Positions 45,516-57,534 of a stretch of DNA of 64,000 bases are shown one piece after another. The stretch is from Moniliophthora roreri. Its lineage: Eukaryota > Basidiomycota > Agaricomycetes > Agaricales > Marasmiaceae. The position numbers and the translations under genes were made by a program. Under the pieces are notes generated by a model. That model was not told the origin of the DNA, did no database searches, and was given only the letters and a program-made list of their open reading frames with translations. The DNA is taken from NCBI GenBank assembly GCA_001466705.2, contig LATX02000214.1, positions 186,001-250,000 on the forward strand, given 5' to 3'. Position 1 is the first letter of the stretch, and each line of letters starts with the position of its first letter.

Positions 45516-48199
45516 CCCTTTATCATCATACCCGTACCCCTCGTCGTCGTTCCCGCTGTCCCGGACACCATTTGGCCGCTGGTCCTTCATTGCCGGCCTC
45601 AGCGACTCATGTGACTCGTCGCCGGTTCTGCCACGTCAATCATTGCTCCCATGGCCTTCGTCGTCGTTACCCAGAGTAGCCGTTGCCGTCGTAGAGAAGA
45701 ATCTCAGGTGTGCCTCAATCCTAGCTAGCAGGAATCTTTATTGCTAACCATCTGTCTAGACATCAACATTCATTACCACTCGAGTATCATTTCCTGTTCT
45801 AAATTGTACCACAACGGCGACAAATATTTTCACCCACACGACAACCCATCGTTCTTCCCCTTGCAAGTCTTACAACGCGTCGTCCTCACAAGCGGCATCT
45901 TCACTCCATCCTAGCGTATCCCTCATGTTGCACGAATACTCGAAGCCCGGGAATGCGTGCTTCTGGACATGAGGGACGTACGGTATGGTTCGTTGTCCTC
46001 CCATATTCTGGCCTAGAACGTGATGCGCGATTTTTTGGGTCTGGATAAAGAGTTAGTGTCACACCAAAAACCATGCAGCTCAAAACTTGATGCAAACACA
46101 AGTCCAGTTCCGATGCCCATATTGAAAGAGGCAACCTGCAGTCTCACCCCTGCTACCTCACGAACGCCTCACTCAAGCCATTTGAAGCACACTGTCAGTT
46201 GTCGTTCACCCAGCTACACGACAGCTAGATACTGTGTTTCATTCACAGCTGAATAGCTGTGAAAGTCATGGACACTGTGCATGTGCGGAACATTGTCAGT
46301 GATAGATGTCAAGGTATGGTCAATTTTCAGTCTCGTCTCACAACATGCACTCACAATCTTTAGGCTTCTGTCCCATGCAGTACCGCACTTAGCTACTGAG
46401 ATCTTAACAATTATTGGTGTATCTTTGTACTATTGAATGAAAAGCTTTCTGGATATTGTAGCTGTGGGATCTTGTTTCAGAACGCATGAAGTGTTAGGCC
46501 CATCCAGAGTCTGGTGCCTGTTCTAAGGCGGTGAATCTCTTCTGGGTTGACTTGAATACTTAGTTGTGAACATTTTACGTCTCAGAATAGTGCTGTGCTG
46601 TACATGGAACAGCTTTTTGTTGTATCCCTACACAACGAGTGAAGAACGCCATCAGCTCAGGGAGGCGCGTGAGTGTGCCGCACAGATATCCACTAAGTCT
46701 GACCTTAAGTTAATATTTCTGGTCTCTTTCAGTCTTGGGATTTCAGTAATGTTGAAAGGTAATCATATAGAACAGAAATAGAGAATATAGTGGTGTCTGG
46801 CTCTAAGTTTGCTGTGGGACATTGATTTGAGTCGAAGATCATGTACAATCAGTATGTAGGTACGCATCAATATATGCATCAATGTCTGTCTCGGACAGAA
46901 ACTCAACTTGGAACACCATGTTCCCCAGGTCCCTGTGCTCCCAAATGCTCCAGAAACTTCCCAAATATTGTAAATGATAGTTACCTACCTGATTTCTGGC
47001 CATAGACTCATAGGGGAACCAATAAACACCAGAAATTCCAAGAAAGTGGTGAGTTTCTCAGTTTTTAGTGACTTCCAACTGGACTCACAAATTTTCTCCC
47101 AGAGATAATGCTAGGATATTTGCTAAATACACTCCTCAATGATATTAAAGTGCCTCTAGACTGGCATAATTGGTAGGATAATGACATTGAATGTTACAGG
47201 AACCAATGAATTGTCAGATGGGGTGAGTTTCTCAGATTTTTGACCAGAATCGTGCCGTTGCACCTTTTATCAGATACCGAGACATCTGCAGAGCTCAATG
47301 TACAAGGATATGGATGGCTAATACATAACTATACCCTTCTGAAGGTGATAAATTAGTGAATACCCTCGCAATGAAGTCAGAATCGAGGAGATAGAGAACT
47401 AGCGCTTACCAGGCGCTTGGACTTTCCAGGCGCACCCCAATTCAAGATAGACACGACTAGTAGTACACATGTATAGGTTACACTGAATAAATTTGACTAA
47501 ATACTGTACAATGACAATACACTGTATTCTAGTTCCAATGCATAGGGTAGCAGGATAGTTACACTCACACACAAAACAAGAAAACCATATTGAGATAAGT
47601 AATAGAGTAGATATGAAATGCCTGCTATGAAGTGTAACTCACAATACTGGGACACACCTGAAATTCTTTCCTGCGACGACGACGGCTACTCCGGGCAACG
47701 ACGACGATGAAGGCGGTGGGAGCAATGTTTGATGTGGCAGAACCGGCGACGAGTCAAATGATTCGATGCCGGCAGTGAAGGACCAACGGCCGAATGGTGT
47801 CCGGGACAGCGGGAACGATGATGAGGGGCACAGATTAGAGTTCACCCTCTTTCTGACAGGGTTTGGGACAGTTGTTAGGCCATATTATAGATAAAAATTT
47901 TTCTTGAGACTGGTCGTAATGATAACTATCAAAATTTAAGAGAGTATTAGCACTAATAATCTTTTCATGATATCGAGACGCACCTGAGGCTCTTTTATGA
48001 CAAAAAAGAGTCAGCTATGGCAACAACGGCTACTTTGGGCAATGACGAAGGCATTTCGAACGACAACAAAGGCCGGAGAAGCAATGGTTGACGAGGCAGA
48101 ACCAGCAATGAGTCACATGAGTTGCTGAGGCCGGCAGTGGAGGACCAGCGACTAACTCATATCCAGAATGGCGGGAACGACGACAAGGGTGACAAACGG

Positions 48200-48449
48200 C
48201 CGTGGGATTGATGGTTGAAGTTGAAGGGCCGATGATGAGTCACTGTCGCCGGAAGTGGACACCGGCAGGCGGTCCAAGGGGGAACGTGATGACTTGGAGA
48301 GGTCTGAGGCGATGTGAGAGAGGTGCGATGGAGGGCAGAGGAGAGGTGCAACGAGGTGCGCCTAATTTCCGCACAGAATCAGTCTGATCCGACGTCAGGT
48401 AAAGCCCGTTCCTGGCGTCTTATCAGTTCCGATACCTGGGACACAAAGG
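48200..48449 (-). repeat. right terminal inverted repeat
   Basis: Reverse complement of the left arm. In the part checked, one substitution (GACGTC for GGCGTC) separates the outer ends. Confidence 0.8.
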
Positions 48450-48894
48450 ACCAAGGTGCGTCCTGGGTGGAAGTCTCGTTCTCCAGCTTGTGAGCCGGTA
48501 GTTGCTCTCATACAGTATACGAGCTCAATGTGAAATAATTACTTCAATGCACAGTTACTTATTATACGGGATGGCTGGGTGGGTGAAAAGCGAAAAAGGA
48601 CTGGAAGAGGGATACGGTGTGCGAGGAGCTGTCGGCCGGCACGGTACGTGGCATCGAAGCCATCACACTGGCTGATGCTAAGCATCATTCTCACGTCGAA
48701 TCTGTGCAGATTTATGAGTTTTACAGAATTTTTGTCTGTCTTGAATCAGAATTATGCGATCGAAATCGCGAGGAGTTCCTTATATTATAGAGGGAAACAC
48801 ACTTGCATTTTACTATGGATACAGTACATCAAGAAAACGAAAGGAACCAATGTAGAGTAGGCGCAACGAAAGCGAATAATTACAATACAGGTCA
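48450..48894. other. intergenic, 3' side of R4
   Basis: No gene seen. Confidence 0.4.
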
Positions 48895-50614
48895 TCAAAC
48901 AGCATCGAATGGGTCGTGTCGAGAGTTGCGAACGAATGACATTCTGTCATCCTGTCCACGCGATTGAGCAGTGGGATACGTGCTTGGGGGTGAGAGTGGC
49001 ATATGATACGGTGTTACGATAGTTCTAGAGGAAACCTCTGAGTTAATGTGTGTCGCATTAGCGGTACTGGGTGTCTCAGGCAGGGAGAACTGCGAAGTTG
49101 GTGATGATGGATCAAAGTCGGAGGTGAGAGAATGGCGTCCAGAAGTCGAAGAGAAGGAGTAACGAGTGGCTTCAGTGCCGGAGAAAATGAATGAGGAATG
49201 TGCAGAGGAACAATGATACGATGGTGGTGCAGTGGGAGTAGTGGGAGAAGACGGATATCCAGCTTTCACTGATTTTTTCAGCTCAATATCATTGGTACTG
49301 AGAGTCGTCGTGGTCGGCGCCTGCGTCGACTGGAGGATGGATAAGTCGACAGGCTTCACTGAGGGAGGCTTATACCTAGAGGCAATCATTAGTCATGATA
49401 TGGACAACCAAGTAGAAATAACGTACTGAGGAAGTGTAGACTTTGGTGCATTCGCAGTGGTTGGGCGGAAGCCAAATTTCTTCGCAATCCACCAAAATGC
49501 ACAGGAGTAGTTCTTCTTTGCTTCGCTAGCAAACCCAAAGAGAGCGAAGAAGACAAAGGCACAAAGGACGGCTATCCATCTATTCAACTCAACGCTGAAT
49601 TCGAGTCTCTTATTGCTCCGCCAAAAGAGCGCAGGAACCAAATCGACGCGCCCGAAGCCGAAATGCGTCTCTTCCCACGAAACCCAGGGCTCGAGGGGTA
49701 CACCATGACTACCAGAGTAGATGACATAGATGCCAAGAGGCACCGTCAACATGATGTCTGCGCACGATAATGCCATTAAACGCAAGTAGCGACTAGTGTT
49801 CATGGCAGCTGAGGAGGCGACAAGATTGCTAAATTGCGCTCTACGAATGTAGAAGGTCCGTAGGTTGACAACTAAAGCCTCGTTCAATAAATTTGCTTTG
49901 ACCAGAATGGGGAACACGTACCGGAATAAGCAAGTGAGATTGTTCCAAGGACAACTGGCCACATCAAGAAGAGGAAATAGGCAGCAAGAGTGTTGAATGT
50001 TGTGGGCATGCAACCAATATCTTCAAAGATATCAAATCTATGGGGATGGACTACGATGTCTGCACAATGATGAGTGTCAAATATGGACTCTGGAGCGAAA
50101 GGCAATCACGTACGCATAATGAGCACCAATACGGGAATTCCCAAAGCGATAGCAATGTCTTCAAAAACTGCCCGTCGTTTCTGAATGAAGATGTTAGTCA
50201 GAGGAATACGGGATCAGCATGCACATACATCAGCGCGTGTCACAGACACCGTTCGAATGGCAGCGATTTTGTATAGACGACGGCTGATACAAAGAGATGA
50301 GGCAGGGATGCCAATCGTCGCCCCAAGGACAATCTGGGTAGCTGAAGGCACAGGTTAGCATTACACAGAGAACCACCAAGTTTATGATACTTACATATAT
50401 CACACCAGACGGGTGCCACGTTGTTGACATTGCCCGCCCAAATGAGGGAGTTGACGAACTTGACAAGGCAAAACGAGGCTGTCCAAAGCATGAAAGCGCA
50501 AGTCCCAGAATTCCAAGCTTGAATATGCCATGGAAGAGGGATGAGACTGAGTATGAAACCGAGGCAGGAAAAGATTGGGAAGAGTGGATAGGTTGGGTCA
50601 TTGGAACGAATCAT
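48895..50614 (-). CDS. STE3: STE3-type pheromone receptor R4
   Basis: Six exons (50614-50395, 50341-50229, 50180-50114, 50059-49922, 49871-49427, 49375-48895) join in phase to 487 aa. Hallmarks: FILSLIPLPWHIQAWNSGTC at TM1/loop 1, VNSLIWAGN, VAPVWCDI, RRLYKIAAIRTVSVTRAD, HRFDIFEDIGC before TM4, and VSWEETHFGFGR before TM6. The tail is Ser/Thr/Pro-rich. Exon 5 is 445 nt, as exon 4 of R2, so R4 and R2 form one class. The ATG at 50614 was preferred over in-frame starts further upstream because it gives the short N-terminus typical of the family. Head-to-head with Ph4, 497 bp apart. Confidence 0.93.
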
Positions 50615-51111
50615 GATCCACGTTGAGATTGTCGTCCGGAGGGATGAAAGTGAGAGATGGAAAGAGTCGAGGGGCATAGGATGGAGAAGTCGCGTACTTC
50701 TTTTGCATCTTTGCAAACCTCTTTGTTCGCAGAATCCAGACAGGTCGAACAATGAAATTAATGTTGAATTAATGAAAGTTGAAAGTCGCATTGTCCTCAG
50801 TGTCACATCATGTCACAATGCCACACGTGTTAGCGTGACACCCGAATTGAGCAATATAAGCGCCCGAGTCCTATTGTTCCTCTTACCGCCATGTTGTCTT
50901 CAATTTCTGTTGGAATTTCCCTGAATTCTCTCCTCCAAACAACTCAGACAAGTGACGCAGTACAATGAAGCGGGGTCTCGTATAAAAACTCTGTATGGCA
51001 TACTTTGCATCCCATAAATTATTATTCACGCCGCCCGCTCAACTTGACTAGCGAATCCTTCTGCATCGTTGCAATCCCCTCGGGACATCTAGTACCTCCC
51101 AGTCGCCTGCC
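50615..51111. promoter_or_regulatory. divergent promoter R4 / Ph4
   Basis: Contains GAACAATA on the minus strand at 50872-50879, the variant GAACAATG at 50747-50754, and a TATA box TATAAAAA at 50981-50988, 124-131 bp before the Ph4 ATG. Same layout as R3/Ph1. Confidence 0.55.
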
Positions 51112-51312
51112 ATGGACTCCTTTGAAAGCCTTTTGTCGCTAGACATGCTCAACGTTGTCGACGAGTCATCCGATGTTTCTTGCATGCTCTCAATATCAAC
51201 ACTAACACACCCGACATCATCGATATCCTATGGCGACGGCACACCTTCCTCATTACCAGTCGACTCAGACAGACAGTCTGCCCAATATGGAAGTTACTGT
51301 ATCATTTCATAA
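51112..51312 (+). CDS. pheromone precursor Ph4
   Basis: 66-aa single-exon frame ending SYCIIS-stop (CaaX box). Start MDSFESLLSLDML; then a Ser/Thr-rich middle; VDSDR gives the charged cleavage site, leaving a predicted mature part QSAQYGSYC. Divergent partner of R4. It differs from Ph1-Ph3 in the CaaX (CIIS rather than CVIS) and in the mature part. Confidence 0.92.
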   Translation: MDSFESLLSLDMLNVVDESSDVSCMLSISTLTHPTSSISYGDGTPSSLPVDSDRQSAQYGSYCIIS

Positions 51313-53750
51313 CAGCGCTAGACGCGTGAGTTTCCAAATATTATCTATGCAGGATTCCAGCCAACGTTCCTTCTCAGTGATGCGAAGCCCTTGAACGACG
51401 TGCCGTGGTCGTATTTATGAAGCTGGCGGCTACATCCTTCAATATATTTAACACCCACCCCGGCTTCCACTTTCGAATTCCACCTCTATCCTCTTTCCTT
51501 GACACCCGAGTCGTTGATGCGACTCCTTCCATCCTCTCTGATTTTGCGACACCTCTCCCAACCCAACCCAAACTATCGAACACACGCTCCTTTATCTTGC
51601 TTTCCAAATGCTTTCGCTTTTTATTTGGATAATTTATGTGGTAGTGTATCATAGTCTTGTATCGTTGTCTCCTCATCTTTGAATACAAATACGTGCGGTA
51701 TTGACTACCGCCAGTGTACTAATTGGCATTCGGGAGGGAAAAGACGGTACACGGTCTGTCAAAACGACTGATGTTTGAGATAATGTTCTATGGACGATGC
51801 TTGAGTTGATCCTGTTCCCTTGTCCCCGAAGAATCTGATTTCTGAGAGGCACGTTAGCTAATTAACCGCAGAGACAGGAAAAACTCACCCGTTTCCTTCT
51901 CCTTTCTCTGCAAAAAATTTACTGGCTGTGCCTTTGAAGCCTGTCTGAATGTGCAAAAGTTCGGTCAACGAACAATCCGGCTAGCGCAGTTATAACCTTC
52001 CGCATTGCCAGTGATTGACTGCTGCGCGTTTGCAATACGAAACGAGCAATTGGCTGGATTTGGGTGGGTACAGCAGCGAGCTGACGGTACACCCGCGTCT
52101 ACGAAGAGGTCCAGTAAGAGCAACCCTCAAAGTCGCTGTCCCACGCCTTGCCTTCTTTGCCTACACCAGTTAACATAGTACCACCCGATCCAAGGCCGTG
52201 GCGAGCTCCGGATGAACCATGGTCAAGTAGCTCCATGTATAATGAAAAGCAACGGGTTATAAGAATGATGATGACAGAACAGAGATGAGATAGTGCGCCG
52301 GTGAACCCATTCCGCTTGCTTCCTTCTCCAAAGCCGATAGTCATGAGGTTTCAGGTTCAGCTGGTGAAATGACTGTGCGATGTCATTGGAACAGGGACCG
52401 TCTCCAGCCCTGTGGGAGGTCGGAAGTCGAACGCTTGAACGATTGACCGCAATTTCTGAAGACAGCTCGGCCGAGCGAAGGCTGCGAAGCCGAGTCAATG
52501 AAACGTCCCGTTTTATCTGTTCTCTTGTCTGTGGGAGCTCACTGCCCGAGTGTCGTGAAAGCGGTCCGCGGCGGTGGTGGTGATCTGTGAACAAGATGAT
52601 TTTTTCTTCCCGCGTTCCTGACGATCAACCGTTTGCTCCCCTCACATCTTTCACCCCCGGTACCTCAATGGGAATTAGGAACGGGCTTTAGGTGCGTGGT
52701 ACCTGACATATTTAAATTCTGGTTCTGTTCTGACCATTGCCCAGCGATTCGGGAATCTAACACAAATGTATTTATCTAGGGAGAAATCACAAGTAGAACA
52801 TTCGACTTATGTCTCGTTCACGAAAACTCCGTACATACTTAGATGCAATCGTGATGATGCTAATTGCGAACGAAGCCGACTGGACCGTTGCTCGCTAGAA
52901 CTCTAGTTCTTTCTACAAGGAGAATTGAGGCCATATTCACCTTCACATAGTTTCTTCCCGACTCGTATGGAGACAGCACCGGCTGGCTCGGCGTAATCAT
53001 GAACATGACAGCCTTCAGCAGATGTTGCTATCTGCTACCTTCGTCCTGCTCGCCATGATCAGTCAACTAAAGAGAAATCAGGTCAACCTTGAAGAACCAC
53101 ATGCTATGGCATGGCAGGGGTTCAAGTTCCCGATCCCGATGGGGGTTAGCGCGGCGCCTAACAAGTACTACTGCTTCAGTACTGGCCTACCCAGGAATCC
53201 CAAAGGCACCGCCTCCAATCATTCTGTGGGTCCGCGTACGAGTATCTCCTGGGAAGAAGGCCCGGGTTCCGCACGGCTGTGTGATGACACTGAAGGACCC
53301 CGACGTTTGGCCATTGATGTAAAACGCATCCGTCAACCAATGACTACATAATAATCGCCAAGCTTTCAAGCCACAGCTGAACATGTACCATACCTCACCG
53401 GGGGTGATCCAACTTGACGCCCCAGATTGAGGCGTGCGATCGGGTGAGTCATTTTCAAGGCATAGTCTTGTGCGGTCGTGTTTTACCAGTAATTTTGAAT
53501 GTATGGTGCACAGGATTCATGGGTAGACGAACTATCGGCCTACCCTAGTTGTCTGTCTGGGATAGTCTGCGGTGACAGGCAACCTACGAGTAGTCTCTCT
53601 CTAATTTCAGTAAAGTGGACGACCCTTAGCAAGCTCGATGCCATATTCGATTTGTGTCAATCAGATGGCGTCCCGCTGCTGTGGGGAGCTGCGGAGAAGA
53701 TAAAATCATAGCTGAGCACGAACAGAGTGAGTGCTTTTATCTGCCCGACA
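51313..53750. other. 2.4 kb without a supported gene
   Basis: A minus-strand open frame at 52223-52594 (polar, start MFTDHHHRRGPL) is the longest but has no recognised domain or partner exon. No extra CaaX frame found. Confidence 0.35.
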
Positions 53751-55357
53751 ATGGCAACACCTCTTGTTATCATTTTTTTCACTGGATGGGTGCGTTTATA
53801 CCTTCAGTTCGGTATACTTCCCTTCTAATTGTGACCTACAGGTACAAATACTTTTATATGGCGAGCCTTCTTCCCATCTCCCTCAAGCTTCCCTATTGAA
53901 CGGGAATTTTTTGACCGACAGGGTGTAACATCATCCTTTTTGGCACCGGCATCTTCCTGCTGCACCAGCGAAAAGGGTTCAACAAGGATACTGCAATTCC
54001 CATTATATCTGCTGCCTTTCTATTCGCCCAGGCGACCATTCTTTCCATAGTTGAGACCGTAATGATTGTCGGCCAACTCTTGCAAATCAGCAATCTTACT
54101 CAGCTAGCTTTGCAATCGGCAAACGCCACAACACCTCCAGGACCAGGTGTGCTGCAATCTCCGCCACCGTTAAGCATGACCGGTGGCATTGACCTGTACG
54201 CGTGCAAGTGAGTGATTGGCTCTTTTACTGTCTAGTGCATCGTCTTGGCTTTTGACTCATCTCATTTTCATTAGTGTTATAATGTACGTTGGGCTTCAGC
54301 TAGTCGAGTGAGTGATATACGTGATCCTGGTCAGTGCCCGCCATCTTACAATCAAGTCCGCAGTTTCACTGCTTGTTTTGTCCTTGTAAGTCTCGTCTTT
54401 GGGGATGTGAGATGTTTTAGAACTCAGCCTCCTCAGCTACACCGATGCTATGCACTATATAACCGAAGTTGGAAAATTCTCGTCGCGCCTCTGATTATGG
54501 TTGTTGCCGACATTGGTCAGTTTGTTTTTTCTTTTTTGGTGCGTCTATTCATTCATGTCCCGCTGACGTGTTCAATGCTTCCCAGGAGTCTATAGTGCAT
54601 CCTTACCCATTTTCATCAAACTCCCATTTGGAAGCATACAAAATGTGGTGACAATTGATAATCGGAAAATGGTGGCGTTGTCAACGACTGTCATAGTGCT
54701 GAACGCGCTCTCGAACGGTTCGCTGACGTTGTTAATTGGTGTGACTTTTTACTTCTCTCTACATGGTCGGGGGCTAAAGGAGCTTCAGCTGGAAGAATAT
54801 GGATGATCAGAAGGCAATTGCACAAGCTTATAGGGGAAAGTGCGCCAGCGATGTGTCGGAAATATGACACCTTGATTGCAATGACGTTCGTCGGTCGTTC
54901 TCTCACTTGCGTAACTTACTTACCGAACATTCAGTCTTGAATCGGGAATGATCATCCCCGTATCTCTCATCGCACTCGAAGTGTGTCTCCGCACAAATAA
55001 AGCTGAAGGTGCAGGTATTCTTGGGTCATGCATATCACAAATTATTGTACGTGATGCTCTCGATCGTGCTACTTGTCACTTGGAATCTGATTTTTGTGTT
55101 ACTGTTAGGCATTTGCACCGCTCCTAATTATGGTGCGGGCTGGTCTTGGGCTGACTGTGGAAGCGAGCCATGTAACAATGCAGGCGGAATCAATAAGTCG
55201 TGAGATGGAATTTGCGTCTCGTCCACTGACTGTGTCCATGGCAATGTCGCAGACCCGGAGCATAGCATCATCAGGGACCAAAGATGGTGACATTGATGAC
55301 TCAAACCCAGTTCTAGCAGGCCACACTGATGCAAAACAGGTTAGATACCAGGTGTAA
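53751..55357 (+). CDS. seven-TM family protein M5
   Basis: Ten exons (53751-53789, 53842-53860, 53922-54207, 54275-54307, 54364-54385, 54437-54515, 54586-54738, 54789-54885, 54935-55046, 55109-55357) join in phase to 362 aa. Segments: FFTGW-VQILLYG-CNIILFGTGIFLL, AAFLFAQATILSIVETV, MYVGLQLVD plus FTACFVL, LHRCYALYNRSWKILVAPLI, VLNALSNGSLTLLIG, ESGMIIPVSLIALEV and FAPLLIMVRAGLGLTVEASH. Long TM2-TM3 loop and tail as in M2. Intron 2 has a GC donor (GCGAGC) where the paralogues have GT. Its last 100 bp already lack CpG, at the border of the CpG-free block. Function unknown. Confidence 0.88.
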
Positions 55358-56698
55358 CACAACTCCACTAGCATGGATATACCCATCATATCATGGAATG
55401 AGTTTGTGCTGAGGTGTAGTGATATGTATGCTGTGATTATGGATAGTTCTCCTGGTGGATTACACTATGGCTACTGTTGCTCTCTCTTTCAATAGAACCA
55501 ACACTGAACTGTCAGATTCAGACCTCTCCATACTACAATGTTGACACCAATGTTTTGATAAAGACATTAAGAAATAATGGGTTTGGGAAGTGTCTCCTGC
55601 AGCATTATAACTACTTCTGGGCTCAAGAGTGCAAGTCAAGTTACATTGAATCACTGTGAGTAAGGTTGGGTTGGGATATGTCATGTGGGTCAACCAATAT
55701 TGTGTACACAAAGAGCAAGTTGGCTTGGGAGCCAACAAACTAGATGCAGTGTCATGGTCTTAGCTAAACTCAAGTTGTTTGTCTGTAGTGGCAAGGAGGA
55801 CAAGCACATTGCAATGTGGCTACAGGTCTAGAAGGGGCAGAAAAAAGATTCCCACTACCTACAAGAGGGTACAAGACCTGAATTTCCAGTCCAGGGGGGA
55901 GGGGGGGGAGGCTCTGAACTTTTTTCTTTTGAGCTGTAGAGCCTCTCAAAATTGACACATTCACTTTATTATTTGAAGTCTCATCTATAATTGCCTAGGG
56001 CATTGGGACAACAGGAGATTGATATCAACATGGAGAAGGTTTGTGACATTGGTGGCAATGAACCTGAAAAATAAGATCCCTTTTCTGTGTGGGAATAACA
56101 TATTCAGTTTGGCAGGAGGAGGCAGTGGTACTACTCCCACTTGGTGTCAAAAATCTCTTTGACCTTGTTCACTAACTAGCATCCTCTTGGCTACCTAAAT
56201 AGCAGGTCAAAAGTTGAGTTTACATTCCTGCTATAGACCTCTCTATAAGCCAGGTACTCACAGGTATTATGGGTAAGTGAGAGACCCATAACCTATGATA
56301 CACCTGTTATGAGTATACTTGTATGCTTGCTACCTAGGTGTGTCATAGGCAGATTGGCTATGGTTTGATTCTTGAATTTTTTGCCAGTTTATGATATCTG
56401 AACTGGTGATATGCATAACTTTTGCCTTTTTTTTTGCATGCAAATAGAGAATATTTTGGACTTTTATGGTTGAAAATAAAGTATACAAGGGAATTGAGAA
56501 CTAGTGTGAGCCCTGAGCAGCTAGTCAAAGCAAGTAGTAGAGAAGAATACAAAATATTAGCAGAGTAATAGTGGACAGTAGGCCATACAGGAGTACCTGA
56601 CCACTGCTAGTATGAAAATAAATAGTGAATCTGAACTCAGAGGAGCATTCTGAAACATGTAGAGATTAACACCACATCATGCCTCTCTATCGGTAATT

Positions 56699-57132
56699 TG
56701 TCCAAGATAAGACTAGTGGAAAACTACCCAAAAGATAACCTCCAAAAAGTCTAACTCAGGTTATTGTGCAAGTGTGGATTGTTGTGATCAGAGTTGCCGC
56801 ACTTAGAATGCCAACAAAACTCTTAGCCCGGTTGATTCTCTCTTATTGAAGTAATCTACTTCAAAGTGTTCACCTCCAGAGGAGTATATATGGTTTTAAA
56901 AGGGTTTATATCACAAACACACACAAAACACAAAGAACATGGTGCACAAAGCACAAACACAAGAGCTACAGTCCCATACAAAGACTTAATAGCCGATATA
57001 GCCTGACCCTATGGAGTTCAAGACTTTCTTAAGACAACTACAGCACACAGTGTACTGGAAAAGGTCCTAGACCAATTTCTACAAAGAGCTTAGCACAGGC
57101 ACACCCCTTGCTAAGACTCTAAGTGTGTCACA
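56699..57132 (-). repeat. LTR-like sequence, copy 1
   Basis: Reading the minus strand it starts TGTGACACACTTAGAG and ends ATCTTGGACA, 434 nt, with TG...CA ends and TATATAC promoter-like sequence inside. It is a diverged reverse copy of 61717-62150. Similarity continues past the TG end into 57133-57350 but not past the CA end, as expected for a 3' LTR with part of its internal region. Confidence 0.6.
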
Positions 57133-57534
57133 ACCTGATACCCAACACAGGCTACACTCCAAGTGCCCAAGGCTCCTTCTTGGTGTAAAGTGTCTCTTAG
57201 AAAAGTGCTACAATGCACTTAAGATGTTATTCTTAGTCTCTTATGANAGATACTGCCCACTAATTACCAGAATGTATGAGGTTGTTGTTCAGATAGAAGA
57301 GCAACTGGCAATTAGTATTTTTTAATCACTTCAGGCTCTAGCTTATTTAGTTGTGCAAGAGGCACAGGCTAGTTGAGACCTGAGATTGTACTCTAAACCA
57401 GAGATATAAATAAAAGCTAGGAAGAGCTTAGTTTTTAACACAAGAGGTGTGTTTTCTGATAAAACAAACATTGTATCAGTTTACCAAGAGGGTAGCTGAC
57501 ATGCATCAGTATAGTCTGGTGTTTAATGTGAATC

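Larger units (their letters stand above)
45266..48449. mobile_element. 3.2-kb element with long terminal inverted repeats
   Basis: Left end CCTTTGTGTCCCAGGTATCG (45266) reappears in reverse at 48430-48449. The first 240-250 bp of both arms are nearly identical; further inside, the arms stay similar but drift (to about 45715 and 48000). A third partial arm copy lies at 47640-47840 in the right-arm orientation. The interior (45.75-47.6 kb) has no transposase I can recognise. Possible 4-bp target duplication ACCA (45262-45265 and 48450-48453). Non-autonomous DNA transposon or foldback element. It separates Ph3 from receptor R4. Confidence 0.65.

Noticed and set aside
55896..55912. G-run that might form a G-quadruplex
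   Set aside because: Only two long runs and a short one in AT-rich repeat DNA; too weak to claim.
57125..57325. 66-codon open frame in the repeat block
   Set aside because: Contains the undetermined base and lies over the LTR-like edge; not a gene.
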